The notes under the pieces: model-generated | Told to the model about the DNA's origin: nothing | Databases searched by the model: none | The model's input: only the letters and a program-made list of their open reading frames with translations | From: Roseivirga misakiensis | Lineage (GTDB): Bacteria > Bacteroidota > Bacteroidia > Cytophagales > Cyclobacteriaceae | DNA length: 64,000 nt | NCBI RefSeq assembly: GCF_001747105.1 | Contig: NZ_MDGQ01000005.1 | Coordinates: forward strand, 434,001 to 498,000 | Reading direction: 5' to 3' | Shown here: positions 34,068 to 41,941 of the stretch, piece by piece | Layout of the letters: each line of letters starts with the position of its first letter | How positions within the stretch are numbered: position 1 is the stretch's first letter | Translations under genes and position numbers: made by a program

Positions 34068-35375
34068 CTATTCTATTGCTTTTAGTTTCTCACTAAGATT
34101 CTCTAATATGAGCTTCGTTAATTCTTCAATAGGTAGTTTGACTTCAATCGTTGAAAGACCTTTTTTCGTTGTTTGAGTCAAAATACAATGAGAATAAGCC
34201 TTCACAAAAGGACTAGAAAATGAGTAAAGCCCAGATATCTCATCATGCCTCAGAATGCTGCCTCGATCTTGTCCCTGAAGTTTGGATAAATAGCTTGTGA
34301 GATTACCAGCAGGGTATTCTTTTTGAGCTATTCTTATATGAGTTAGAATTTCATTGTATGAAAGCTCATCTTTTCCTAAGTCTAGAATGGCTTTCAGAAT
34401 TATCCGAGGGTTATTATATTTTCTAGATCTTGAAACCTTCATGGCCTTATCAAAGATTTCCTTCAATGTGTCCGACGAAGACTTTACGTACTTTGACACA
34501 GCCTTGTCAAAATCGGTAACATTTAATGTAACCGTTTTAACTTGGGTAGATTCTATCCCTTCTTTTCGACACATGTTAAGACATAGATGATGACACGCAG
34601 AAGCAAGGCCACTGGAAAATTTAATTGTTCTTTTTACAACCGTTGATTGAAACTTGATGTTTAGAAGTTCTTCACCACTGTAGATGACTTTCGATAATTC
34701 GTTTTCATTCATTAAGGGTACATAGATTTCGGCAACACGTTGCTTCATTTCTGGATCGTATTTAATCACTTCCCTTGCCGTATTTACAGCCCCAATCGCT
34801 AATATTTTGAGATCGGGGTAGTCAACAGAATAGTCCATAAAGATCTTCATAATCTGAGCTATTTTTACTTTCTCGGGCTCTTCAACTTTATGAAAATCTT
34901 CGAGCACCCAACAGATCCCCATTTCGCCAAAAAACTTCCCGAGCCTTTGAGGGGTTAACTGAACAGGTACTAAACGCCTAGAAACTTCCTGAATATTTTC
35001 CTCAAATGAATTTTTGATACTCAAATATTCAGATTTAATACCAAGCGAAATAGATGATTTAGTTGAGAAACTTTTTTCGTCGGTATAATATTTATTAAGT
35101 TGATCAAAGCCATCAACCAGTATCTGCTCGAAAGTCATCCCTTTCATGCATCTTGTAATAACATGATTTTCGTAGAGCTGGTTAAGTTTGTTGACTAATA
35201 ATGTGGTTTTTCCTGCTCCAGAAGGCCCATATACTACAATTTGCATTCCAGGTGTCCGTAGTGCATCTACTAAATCATCATTTATTGACTCGTCCCGTTC
35301 GACGAAAGAAAGTTTAGCAGGTGCCGTTGGAGTAAAGACTAAATTGAGATTATGACTTACCATTAAATTTGTCAT
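34068..35375 (-). CDS. Orphan P-loop ATPase (AAA/STAND-like)
   Basis: 435 aa. Walker A G50-PSGAGKTT-58 and Walker B ICWVLEDFHK (154-163, D160) define a P-loop NTPase; ILAIGAVNTAREVI is a sensor-1-like strand. The C-terminal half looks like a winged helix (LSYNEILTHIRIAQKEYPAGNLTSYLSKLQGQDRGSILRHDEISGLYSFSSPFVKAY), as in archaeal-type ATPases and some STAND proteins. No effector domain seen. It lies between REP-like elements R0 and R1 in the accessory island; a defence or mobile-element role is possible but unproven. Confidence 0.8.
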   Translation of the reverse strand: MTNLMVSHNLNLVFTPTAPAKLSFVERDESINDDLVDALRTPGMQIVVYGPSGAGKTTLLVNKLNQLYENHVITRCMKGMTFEQILVDGFDQLNKYYTDEKSFSTKSSISLGIKSEYLSIKNSFEENIQEVSRRLVPVQLTPQRLGKFFGEMGICWVLEDFHKVEEPEKVKIAQIMKIFMDYSVDYPDLKILAIGAVNTAREVIKYDPEMKQRVAEIYVPLMNENELSKVIYSGEELLNIKFQSTVVKRTIKFSSGLASACHHLCLNMCRKEGIESTQVKTVTLNVTDFDKAVSKYVKSSSDTLKEIFDKAMKVSRSRKYNNPRIILKAILDLGKDELSYNEILTHIRIAQKEYPAGNLTSYLSKLQGQDRGSILRHDEISGLYSFSSPFVKAYSHCILTQTTKKGLSTIEVKLPIEELTKLILENLSEKLKAIE

Positions 35376-35582
35376 TCTAATTTGATTTTTTTTGCTAAGA
35401 CAATTAAGAGCTGAGGCTATCTAACTGTTTTAGAATAATTTATTAAAATAGACATAAAGCAGGAGTAAATTGTAGGATATTGTATTTATTCTTAGTGATT
35501 AGGCTCCGCTAGAGCAAGGATGTTTCAGAACTAAAAGTTTTTTAACCATTCAGATTTGAAGTAGGTTGTTTGAGTTTTCTCC

Positions 35583-35606
35583 CTTGTTGGTGTTGTCACC
35601 AACAAG
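35583..35606 (-). repeat. REP-like hairpin R1
   Basis: Perfect 10-bp stem CTTGTTGGTG/CACCAACAAG with loop TTGT. On the minus strand it is preceded by CATTGG and followed by GGGAGAAAA. It stands 13 nt after the RAYT stop codon, in inverted orientation to R2 on the other side of that gene. Confidence 0.9.
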
Positions 35607-35619
35607 CCAATGCCGTTGA

Positions 35620-36147
35620 TTAACCACCAAAACATTCCATATAATGTCTCAAGAAGCTAAATTTATTGTCATTATCCTCATAAAATGAGGCAGAAGAGTA
35701 TTGATACTGGACAAAATCGTCAGCAAGGTTCCATTTGCCACTGACTGGATTAGCATGTATATAGTTTAACTTTTGCTCTAACATATTTCTGCTTAATAGG
35801 TCTATAGACAAAGCGTTTCTTTGCCAAAACTGATACCTTCTGTCTTTTAAGTTTACCTCGAATTTAGAAAGTAAGTGAGGGTTGTGCTTTTGTAAATGAA
35901 ACTTGATCTGTTGTCCAGTAAACTTAAGGAAATCCCGTTGTACATCTTTGAGAAGGTGTTTGTTCGATATTCTCCAAATTAAATGAATATGATTTGGCAT
36001 AATCACGAAGCCATAGACTCTGACTCTATTCTCCTTACACAGGTATGTAAGTGAATCAATGATGACCTGTTTATTGTGGTGGTCATATAATGCTGGTATC
36101 CATTGATATATAGTAGCTGTAAAAAATTGAATACCATGTGTGTGCAC
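35620..36147 (-). CDS. REP-associated tyrosine transposase (RAYT, IS200/IS605-like)
   Basis: 175 aa. HUH motif N52-H53-I-H55-LIW and the catalytic tyrosine in LNYIHANPV (Y129) define the Y1 transposase family that acts on single-stranded REP hairpins. GTG start: a TGA two codons upstream in frame leaves no alternative. The gene is bracketed by inverted REP-like hairpins (R1 downstream, R2 upstream), the usual RAYT arrangement, and appears intact. A 79-nt copy of its 3' end occurs at 37286-37364. Confidence 0.92.
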   Translation of the reverse strand: MHTHGIQFFTATIYQWIPALYDHHNKQVIIDSLTYLCKENRVRVYGFVIMPNHIHLIWRISNKHLLKDVQRDFLKFTGQQIKFHLQKHNPHLLSKFEVNLKDRRYQFWQRNALSIDLLSRNMLEQKLNYIHANPVSGKWNLADDFVQYQYSSASFYEDNDNKFSFLRHYMECFGG

Positions 36148-36168
36148 GATTCAATTTAAGAAGATTAT

Positions 36169-36215
36169 CTTGGTTTGCTCGTTGGTGAAAACACCAACAA
36201 GAGACGGGAGAAAAA
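36169..36215 (+). repeat. REP-like element R2
   Basis: Hairpin CTCGTTGGTG-AAAA-CACCAACAAG (36178-36201, one mismatch) with left flank TTGGTTTG and right flank AGACGGGAGAAAAAA. Lies just upstream of the RAYT start and opposite in orientation to R1. Confidence 0.88.
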
Positions 36216-36237
36216 ATCCATCTTTACTTTTCAGAGA

Positions 36238-36429
36238 TTACACTTCCTTTTCAAAAATCAATTCGAAGTAGCTGGAAGAACCATAGCCAGATGTTGAAGG
36301 CGCAAAGATCTGCTTAAATCGCCAACCTTTCTTGGCATAAGCTGCGATTACTTCTTTATAATCCACTTTCGGTTTTGCGCTCAAGAAACCAGATTTCAAT
36401 TCAATTTTGACGAATTCATATTTATACAT
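36238..36429 (-). CDS. DUF4177-domain small protein
   Basis: 63 aa. YKYEFVKIELKSGF and DYKEVIAAYAKKGWRFKQIFAPS followed by YFELIFEKE match the compact strand-helix-strand DUF4177 family. No signal peptide. Between REP-like hairpins R2 and R3. Function unknown. Confidence 0.82.
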   Translation of the reverse strand: MYKYEFVKIELKSGFLSAKPKVDYKEVIAAYAKKGWRFKQIFAPSTSGYGSSSYFELIFEKEV

Positions 36430-36519
36430 GATAAACCCTTTTCTTATAGATTTTATTATTCCTAAAATATCGAATCAATCGTAAAGATTCGGATATAAGA
36501 TGACTAAACACTATACGCT

Positions 36520-36543
36520 CTTGTTGGTGTTCTAACCAACAAG
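36520..36543 (-). repeat. REP-like hairpin R3
   Basis: 9-bp perfect stem CTTGTTGGT/ACCAACAAG with a 6-nt loop, 24 nt overall like R1. Same orientation as R1, with the same CATTG and TAATCAAC flank; the SUKH gene's stop lies in that flank. Confidence 0.85.
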
Positions 36544-36557
36544 GCAATGAATGTTGA

Positions 36558-37235
36558 TTAGTAGCCGAATTCTTCAAAGTTTTCTCTTTGCATTACCATC
36601 CAATTCTCCCAATAAATCCTTCCAGTAGAACCAGCTCCATCTGGGTCAATTGAGAAGAAGTCAGGTAATATTTTAAAGTTTTTTTGTGTCTTCTTCTCGA
36701 TTAAATAATGCGTTAAACACTCTAATAGCTTGTTGAAAGAAGAGAAGATTATTTCGGAAAGTCCGTCCAAGTCACCCTGATACTCATGATCATATACACG
36801 GATAGGGAAATCCTTTTTCTCCAGCTGTCCTCTTAAGTCAAATACTAAAGGGCCCGTATCATTTCCTTCATCGGCAAAAGGAACAAGTCCTTGAGGAATT
36901 AATTTTTGCGGAATGTGCCAATCAAGAATATTCCTTAAATATTCCAATGGTCGAGTGGGTAAAGATGAAGGAAGTCTTATGATAGAACAGTCGCCATCCT
37001 CAAAAAAGTATCTTCGGTGCCATTCTATGAAATTCTCTGGCAAAACAACATTAAAGTGGTTTTCTATTTTCTGATAGTCTTCAATTGTTAGTCTTCCGGG
37101 TAAGATTTTCCACTCATACCAACCATCTTCGTCAATTTTAGATTGTATCATTTCCTTTGGAACCTCCTCCCTGAAAACCATCTTCATTCCAGGTTGCCAA
37201 TAAGCATTGAAAAATTGTTCTATTAAATCAGTCAT
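36558..37235 (-). CDS. SMI1/KNR4 (SUKH) family protein
   Basis: 225 aa from ATG 37235. A longer open frame to 37268 exists, but its first 11 codons are the REP-like hairpin R4, so it is rejected. ITIEDYQKIENHFNVVLPENFIEWHRRY is the SUKH N-terminal box, with QGLVPFADEGNDTGPLVFDLRG as the second conserved part. SUKH proteins often act as immunity proteins to secreted toxins; no toxin gene is next to it. Bracketed by R3 and R4. Confidence 0.87.
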   Translation of the reverse strand: MTDLIEQFFNAYWQPGMKMVFREEVPKEMIQSKIDEDGWYEWKILPGRLTIEDYQKIENHFNVVLPENFIEWHRRYFFEDGDCSIIRLPSSLPTRPLEYLRNILDWHIPQKLIPQGLVPFADEGNDTGPLVFDLRGQLEKKDFPIRVYDHEYQGDLDGLSEIIFSSFNKLLECLTHYLIEKKTQKNFKILPDFFSIDPDGAGSTGRIYWENWMVMQRENFEEFGY

Positions 37236-37248
37236 ACGATTTTTCGCC

Positions 37249-37272
37249 CTTGTTAGTGTTGTCACCAACTAG
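37249..37272 (-). repeat. REP-like hairpin R4 (degenerate)
   Basis: CTTGTTAGTG-TTGT-CACCAACTAG, same size and loop as R1 with two arm mismatches. It belongs to a ~126-nt block (37239-37364) that repeats 35573-35698 with about six differences. Confidence 0.85.
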
Positions 37273-37285
37273 CCAATGCTGTTGA

Positions 37286-37364
37286 TTAACCACCAAAACA
37301 TTCCATATAATGTCTCAAGAAGCTAAATTTATTCTCATTATCCTCATAAAATGAGGCAGAAGAG
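37286..37364 (-). pseudogene. 3' remnant of a second RAYT transposase gene
   Basis: 79 nt match the last 26 codons of the RAYT gene (35620-35698), including the TAA stop; the encoded end ...NKFSFLRHYMECFGG is unchanged apart from one Asp-to-Glu. Similarity stops abruptly at 37364. With R4 it shows that a second RAYT copy, or a partial duplication, was once here. Confidence 0.85.
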
Positions 37365-37399
37365 ATTCGCCGGTTAATAAAATCTTTTGATAGGCGGGC

Positions 37400-37429
37400 T
37401 TGTGGAATTATAAGCGACAACTATCTTTG
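37400..37429 (+). promoter_or_regulatory. Promoter of the his operon
   Basis: TTG at 37400-37402, 19 nt, then TATCTTTG at 37422-37429: this fits the Bacteroidota -33/-7 consensus TTG-N19-TAnnTTTG. Transcription would begin about 37434-37437, at or just before the leader peptide ATG. Confidence 0.7.
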
Positions 37430-37435
37430 CACTCG

Positions 37436-37501
37436 ATGTACGCAAATTCACATATCGCACCCAGCGCAGCTTATGCACATCATTTCCATCATCTCGGTTG
37501 A
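37436..37501 (+). CDS. hisL: His operon leader peptide
   Basis: 21 codons plus TGA, starting ATG 37436, 7 nt after the -7 box. The peptide begins MYANSH and ends AYAHHFHHLG: five histidines in 21 residues, four of them within HHFHH near the end. The reading frame stops 90 nt before hisG. This is the arrangement of a his attenuator leader, where ribosome stalling at His codons senses charged tRNA-His. A hairpin CATCTC-GGTT-GAGATG (37490-37505) covers the stop codon and the last His codon, and imperfect pairing is possible between 37457-37469 and 37524-37535. No U-run terminator is seen, so the mechanism may be non-classical. Confidence 0.78.
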   Translation: MYANSHIAPSAAYAHHFHHLG

Positions 37502-37590
37502 GATGTATATAAAACTATGTGGCCTACGCGGTCGCAAGAATTCCCAACTTTCTTAAATCATTTTACACTAATTACAGTTCTTACATCCAG

Positions 37591-38451
37591 ATGGATAATA
37601 CATTACGCATAGCAGTACAGAAAAAGGGTCGTTTGAGTGATGATTCTTTAAAACTTATAAAAGAGTGTGGCATCAAATTCAACAATGGTGCGGGCAAGTT
37701 AAAGGCCAATTCAACCAACTTTCCAATGGAATTTCTCTTCCTTAGAGATGATGATATTCCCGGTTATGTTCAAGATGGTATTGCCGATATTGGTATAGTT
37801 GGAGGCAATGAGGCAGAGGAGAAAAATAAGGATGTCGATACGGTTAAAAACCTTGGGTTCTCTAAATGCAGATTATCGTTAGCGATCGATAAAAACGAAA
37901 CATATAATGGAGTTGAAGACTTCGAGGGCAGGAGCCTAGCTACATCATATCCAAAGATTCTCGGAGATTACCTCAAATCGAAAAATGTCAACGCCGAAAT
38001 TAACGAAATCAGTGGTTCAGTTGAAATTGCACCAAGTATCGGTTTAGCTTATGGTATCTGTGATATAGTCAGTTCGGGGTCCACACTTTTGAGCAATGGC
38101 TTAAAAGAAGTAGAGGTGATCTACAAGTCGGAAGCTGTACTTTTGGCGAATAAAAATCTAAGTGCTGAAAAACGCGAGATTCTTGATCGTTTTATCTTTA
38201 GAATTGAGTCGGTACAAGCCGCAAAAAACAACAAATATATCTTAATGAATGTGCCGAACGAGTCTGTTCAGCAGATCATTGATATACTTCCGGGTATGAA
38301 AAGCCCAACAGTTATGCCATTGGCCGATGAAGGCTGGAGTTCTGTGCATACTGTTATTCAAGAAGACGATTTTTGGGAAATTATTGAAGCATTGAGAGGT
38401 GCTGGGGCAGAAGGTATATTGGTGGTGCCAATCGAAAAAATGATCTTATGA
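37591..38451 (+). CDS. hisG: ATP phosphoribosyltransferase, long form (HisG)
   Basis: 286 aa from ATG 37591 (MDNTLRIAVQKKGRL). A GTG extension at 37519 is rejected because it would translate the leader region. First enzyme of histidine synthesis, joining ATP and PRPP. PKILGDYLKSKNV and GSVEIAPSIGLAYGICDIVSSGSTL form the catalytic domains; the last ~75 residues (KYILMNVPNESVQQIIDILPGMKSPTVMPL) are the regulatory ACT-like HisG_C domain of the long, feedback-inhibited form. Its stop overlaps hisD by ATGA. Confidence 0.97.
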   Translation: MDNTLRIAVQKKGRLSDDSLKLIKECGIKFNNGAGKLKANSTNFPMEFLFLRDDDIPGYVQDGIADIGIVGGNEAEEKNKDVDTVKNLGFSKCRLSLAIDKNETYNGVEDFEGRSLATSYPKILGDYLKSKNVNAEINEISGSVEIAPSIGLAYGICDIVSSGSTLLSNGLKEVEVIYKSEAVLLANKNLSAEKREILDRFIFRIESVQAAKNNKYILMNVPNESVQQIIDILPGMKSPTVMPLADEGWSSVHTVIQEDDFWEIIEALRGAGAEGILVVPIEKMIL

Positions 38452-39737
38452 AAACAGTAGTTAACCCTGTAAAGTCTACATGGTCGGAGCTACTGGCCAG
38501 GCCAACCATGGACTTGGAATCGATAGAGGGATTGGTAAGACCGGTGATGGAGTCAGTTCAGTCTCGTGGTGATTCAGCATTACGCGAGTTCACTGAGAAA
38601 TTTGATGGCGTTTCTTTGTCAGATCTACAGGTTACGACAGAGGAGATTAGTCAAGCGATCAGCCAAGTGGATGATGATTTAAAGGCAGCGATTTCTATTG
38701 CTAAAAAGAACATTGAGACCTTTCACCAAGCACAAAAAGACGATTTCGTGAAGGTGGAAACAATGCCTGGAGTCAATTGCTTCAGGAAGTCTGTTGGGAT
38801 AGATAAAGTAGGTTTATATATCCCGGGAGGCACCGCGCCGCTATTTTCTACAGTATTGATGTTGGCTGTACCGGCTAAAATTGCTGGCTCTCGGGAGCTT
38901 GTACTTTGTACCCCTCCTGATAAAAGTGGCAATGTTCATCCAGCCATACTTTATACGGCACAATTGGTCGGCATCGAAAAAATCTTCAAAGTTGGTGGAG
39001 CTCAAGCTGTTGCCGCTATGACTTTCGGAACAGAAACTATACCTCAAGTATACAAGATTTTTGGGCCAGGGAATCAATATGTCACAGCGGCCAAGCAATT
39101 GGCTATGAAATACGGTGTGGCTATCGATATGCCCGCAGGCCCTTCGGAAGTTGCAGTTTACGCCGATGAATCAGCAGTGCCAGCCTTTGTAGCGGCAGAT
39201 TTACTTTCTCAGGCCGAACATGGTGTGGATTCACAAGTCGTTTTGGTCGCTTCTTCAGAAGAGATCGTCAATGAGGTGAAAGCCGAAGTTGCTGATCAGT
39301 TAAAGACATTGCCGAGGGCAGAGTTTGCCGAAAAAGCCTTGTCAAATAGTATCGCGATCGTGTTGTCTGACGAAGATCAAGCGATTGATTTGTTAAATGA
39401 ATATGGGGCAGAGCACTTGATTCTTTCGGTCAAGAAACCCTGGGGAGTTGCCAATCGCATTGTAAATGCTGGCTCGGTCTTTTTGGGTAATTATACGCCA
39501 GAATCGGCGGGAGATTATGCGTCAGGCACCAATCACACCTTACCGACAAATGGCTATGCTAAAATGTATAGCGGTGTTTCACTTGATAGTTTCGTGAAAA
39601 AGATAACATACCAAGAAATTACGCCGCAGGGTCTTTCTGTTTTGGGGCCAGTGGTGGAAACTATGGCTGCTGCGGAGGAATTAGAAGCACATAAAAACGC
39701 GGTTACCTTAAGGTTAAATGAGATTAATAATGTTTGA
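38448..39737 (+). CDS. hisD: Histidinol dehydrogenase
   Basis: 429 aa, normal length. Catalyses the last two oxidations from L-histidinol to L-histidine with NAD+ and zinc. Motifs: GLYIPGGTAPLFSTVLML, GPGNQYVTAAKQLA, DMPAGPSEVAVYAD, and LLSQAEHGVDSQ with the catalytic Glu/His; GTNHTLPTNGYA near the end. 4-nt overlap with hisG and 8-nt overlap with hisC. Confidence 0.98.
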   Translation: MKTVVNPVKSTWSELLARPTMDLESIEGLVRPVMESVQSRGDSALREFTEKFDGVSLSDLQVTTEEISQAISQVDDDLKAAISIAKKNIETFHQAQKDDFVKVETMPGVNCFRKSVGIDKVGLYIPGGTAPLFSTVLMLAVPAKIAGSRELVLCTPPDKSGNVHPAILYTAQLVGIEKIFKVGGAQAVAAMTFGTETIPQVYKIFGPGNQYVTAAKQLAMKYGVAIDMPAGPSEVAVYADESAVPAFVAADLLSQAEHGVDSQVVLVASSEEIVNEVKAEVADQLKTLPRAEFAEKALSNSIAIVLSDEDQAIDLLNEYGAEHLILSVKKPWGVANRIVNAGSVFLGNYTPESAGDYASGTNHTLPTNGYAKMYSGVSLDSFVKKITYQEITPQGLSVLGPVVETMAAAEELEAHKNAVTLRLNEINNV

Positions 39738-40779
39738 TCCTAACGAACTTTTAAGACCTCATCTGAAAAATTTGGTGCCATATTCTTCGGCTAGAGAAGA
39801 TTATAAAGGCAGTGAAGGTGTCTTTTTAGATGCGAACGAGAATCCTTTTGGGTCGATTACCGAAGAGAATTGGAACCGATACCCAGACCCATATCAAGTA
39901 AAATTGAAAGGTCGAATTGGCGAGATTAAATCTGTCAGTGCCGATCGCATTTTCCTAGGAAATGGAAGCGACGAACCGATCGATTTACTGTTTAGGGCTT
40001 TCTGCGAACCTGGTGTCGATAATGTGATTATCAATCCGCCGACTTATGGTATGTATAAGGTGAGCGCCGACATTAATAACGTTGAAGCCCGCGAAGTATT
40101 AATGACGCGAGACTTCGACCTAGATGTAGATGGCATTCGACAAGCCATAGATGATCAGACTAAAATCGTATTTATCTGTTCGCCAAATAATCCTTCGGGC
40201 AACGATGTTGATTTAACCAAGATTGAGGCCATATTGAAGGAATTCAATGGGTTAGTAGTCATCGATGAGGCCTATATTGATTTCACTGAAAGAGCTTCTT
40301 TTATCGATCGCTTAGATGAGTTTCCTAACCTAATTGTGCTACAAACTTTTAGTAAAGCTTGGGGATTGGCAGCACTTCGTTTGGGAATGGCCTTTTGTTC
40401 GAAGGAAGTCTTAAATGTTTTGAATAAGATAAAGGCACCTTACAACTTGAGTGGCCTCACTCAAGAAACTGTTTTTGAAGCTTTGAAAGATGTGAAGCGA
40501 AAAGATGATATGGTGAGGGACATTTTGGTGAATAAAGAGACACTGAAGGTCGCTTTAGAAGGTTTGGAACGAATAGAAAAAGTATATCCTTCAGATGCGA
40601 ATTTTTTCTTAGTAAAAACGCGCAAGGCACGTCAACTTTACGAAGATTTAATTGGGCACCAAGTCATATTAAGAGATCGCTCAAAAGTAGCTCTTTGCGA
40701 AGAGGGTATTAGAATTACGGTTGGAACAAAATCTGAGAACAGGATTTTAATCCAGACTTTGAAGGAAATAGGCAATTAA
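39730..40779 (+). CDS. hisC: Histidinol-phosphate aminotransferase
   Basis: 349 aa from ATG 39730 (MFDPNELLRPHLKNLVPY); an ATG four codons earlier (39718) is possible. Class I/II PLP aminotransferase converting imidazole-acetol phosphate to histidinol phosphate. Visible are DANENPFG, FICSPNNPSGN, VVIDEAYIDF and the PLP lysine in QTFSKAWGLAALRLG. Overlaps the end of hisD by 8 nt and is followed by hisB after 3 nt. Confidence 0.97.
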   Translation: MFDPNELLRPHLKNLVPYSSAREDYKGSEGVFLDANENPFGSITEENWNRYPDPYQVKLKGRIGEIKSVSADRIFLGNGSDEPIDLLFRAFCEPGVDNVIINPPTYGMYKVSADINNVEAREVLMTRDFDLDVDGIRQAIDDQTKIVFICSPNNPSGNDVDLTKIEAILKEFNGLVVIDEAYIDFTERASFIDRLDEFPNLIVLQTFSKAWGLAALRLGMAFCSKEVLNVLNKIKAPYNLSGLTQETVFEALKDVKRKDDMVRDILVNKETLKVALEGLERIEKVYPSDANFFLVKTRKARQLYEDLIGHQVILRDRSKVALCEEGIRITVGTKSENRILIQTLKEIGN

Positions 40780-40782
40780 AGA

Positions 40783-41880
40783 ATGAAAAAGGTACTTTTT
40801 ATAGATAGGGACGGTACAATAATCGTTGAACCACCAATAGATTTTCAGGTTGATTCTTTGGAGAAACTCGAGTTTTTACCGGGAGCAATTTCTAACCTTA
40901 GAAAAATTGCTGAACAGCTCGATTTTGAATTGGTCATGGTGACAAATCAAGACGGTTTGGGCTCAGATTCTTTTCCAGAAGATACCTTTTGGCCTGCTCA
41001 GAACAAAATGTTGAAAACACTCGAAGGGGAAGGCGTGGTTTTCAATGAAATATGCATTGATCGTACTTTTGAAGCAGAAAATGCCCCAACCCGTAAGCCT
41101 AGAACAGGACTATTGACGAATTACTTGGAAGGCGATTATGATCTAGCCAATTCCTACGTTTTAGGAGATAGAAAAACGGATATTCAACTAGCCGAAAACT
41201 TAGGAGCGAGAGCGATATTTATATCAGAAGAATCCGATAAACGTGCTGCACTTTCCACAACTAGTTGGGATGAAATTTTCAGTTACTTACAAATGCCAGC
41301 ACGGACTGCTGAAATTCATCGTGTAACAAAAGAGACTGATATTCTCATACACTTGAATTTAGATGGTACTGGGCAGTGTGATAATGATACGGGTTTAGGC
41401 TTCTTCGATCATATGCTAGATCAGCTGGGGAAACATTCGGGAGCCGATTTGACGGTCAAAGTAAAGGGAGATTTACATATAGATGAGCATCATACGATTG
41501 AAGACACAGCCCTTGCGCTGGGTGAAGCTTATTTAGAGGCGATTGGCGATAAAAAGGGAATTAATCGATATGGTTTCCTATTGCCAATGGATGAAGCACT
41601 TGCCCAAGTTGCCATCGATTTTAGTGGTCGGCCGTGGTTGGTTTGGGAAGCTGATTTCAAACGAGAAAAGGTGGGTGACATGCCGACAGAAATGTTTATG
41701 CACTTTTTCAAGTCATTTTCTGACACCTCAAAATCTAACCTAAACATTAAAGTTGAGGGGGATAACGAGCACCATAAAATCGAGGCTATCTTTAAAGCTT
41801 TTGCCAAGGCGATCAAAATGGCAATAAAAAGAAACCCAGATGAGCTCGATATTCTACCGAGTACAAAAGGGTTACTCTAA
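40783..41880 (+). CDS. hisB: Bifunctional histidinol-phosphatase/imidazoleglycerol-phosphate dehydratase
   Basis: 365 aa. N-terminal HAD phosphatase ([10 protein letters not shown]8 and D10; [20 protein letters not shown]) fused to C-terminal IGPD ([55 protein letters not shown]) with its manganese-binding histidines. The fused form is known from Enterobacteria and Bacteroidota. The his cluster ends here; hisH, hisA, hisF and hisI do not follow. Confidence 0.98.
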   Translation: MKKVLFIDRDGTIIVEPPIDFQVDSLEKLEFLPGAISNLRKIAEQLDFELVMVTNQDGLGSDSFPEDTFWPAQNKMLKTLEGEGVVFNEICIDRTFEAENAPTRKPRTGLLTNYLEGDYDLANSYVLGDRKTDIQLAENLGARAIFISEESDKRAALSTTSWDEIFSYLQMPARTAEIHRVTKETDILIHLNLDGTGQCDNDTGLGFFDHMLDQLGKHSGADLTVKVKGDLHIDEHHTIEDTALALGEAYLEAIGDKKGINRYGFLLPMDEALAQVAIDFSGRPWLVWEADFKREKVGDMPTEMFMHFFKSFSDTSKSNLNIKVEGDNEHHKIEAIFKAFAKAIKMAIKRNPDELDILPSTKGLL

Positions 41881-41941
41881 TCGCGGTCAAACGAAATTAC
41901 TATATAAGTCGTCAATTTTCGAATTTGACAACCTCGAGCTT

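Noticed and set aside
37236-37268. 11-codon extension of the SUKH gene
   Set aside because: Those codons are the REP-like hairpin R4 itself; the ATG at 37235 is a natural start.
33838-37272. CRISPR-like array
   Set aside because: Repeats are palindromic, irregularly spaced by hundreds of bases and separated by genes; no cas genes.
37519-37590. GTG-started N-terminal extension of hisG by 24 codons
   Set aside because: It would translate the leader/structure region; the ATG at 37591 gives the normal HisG start.
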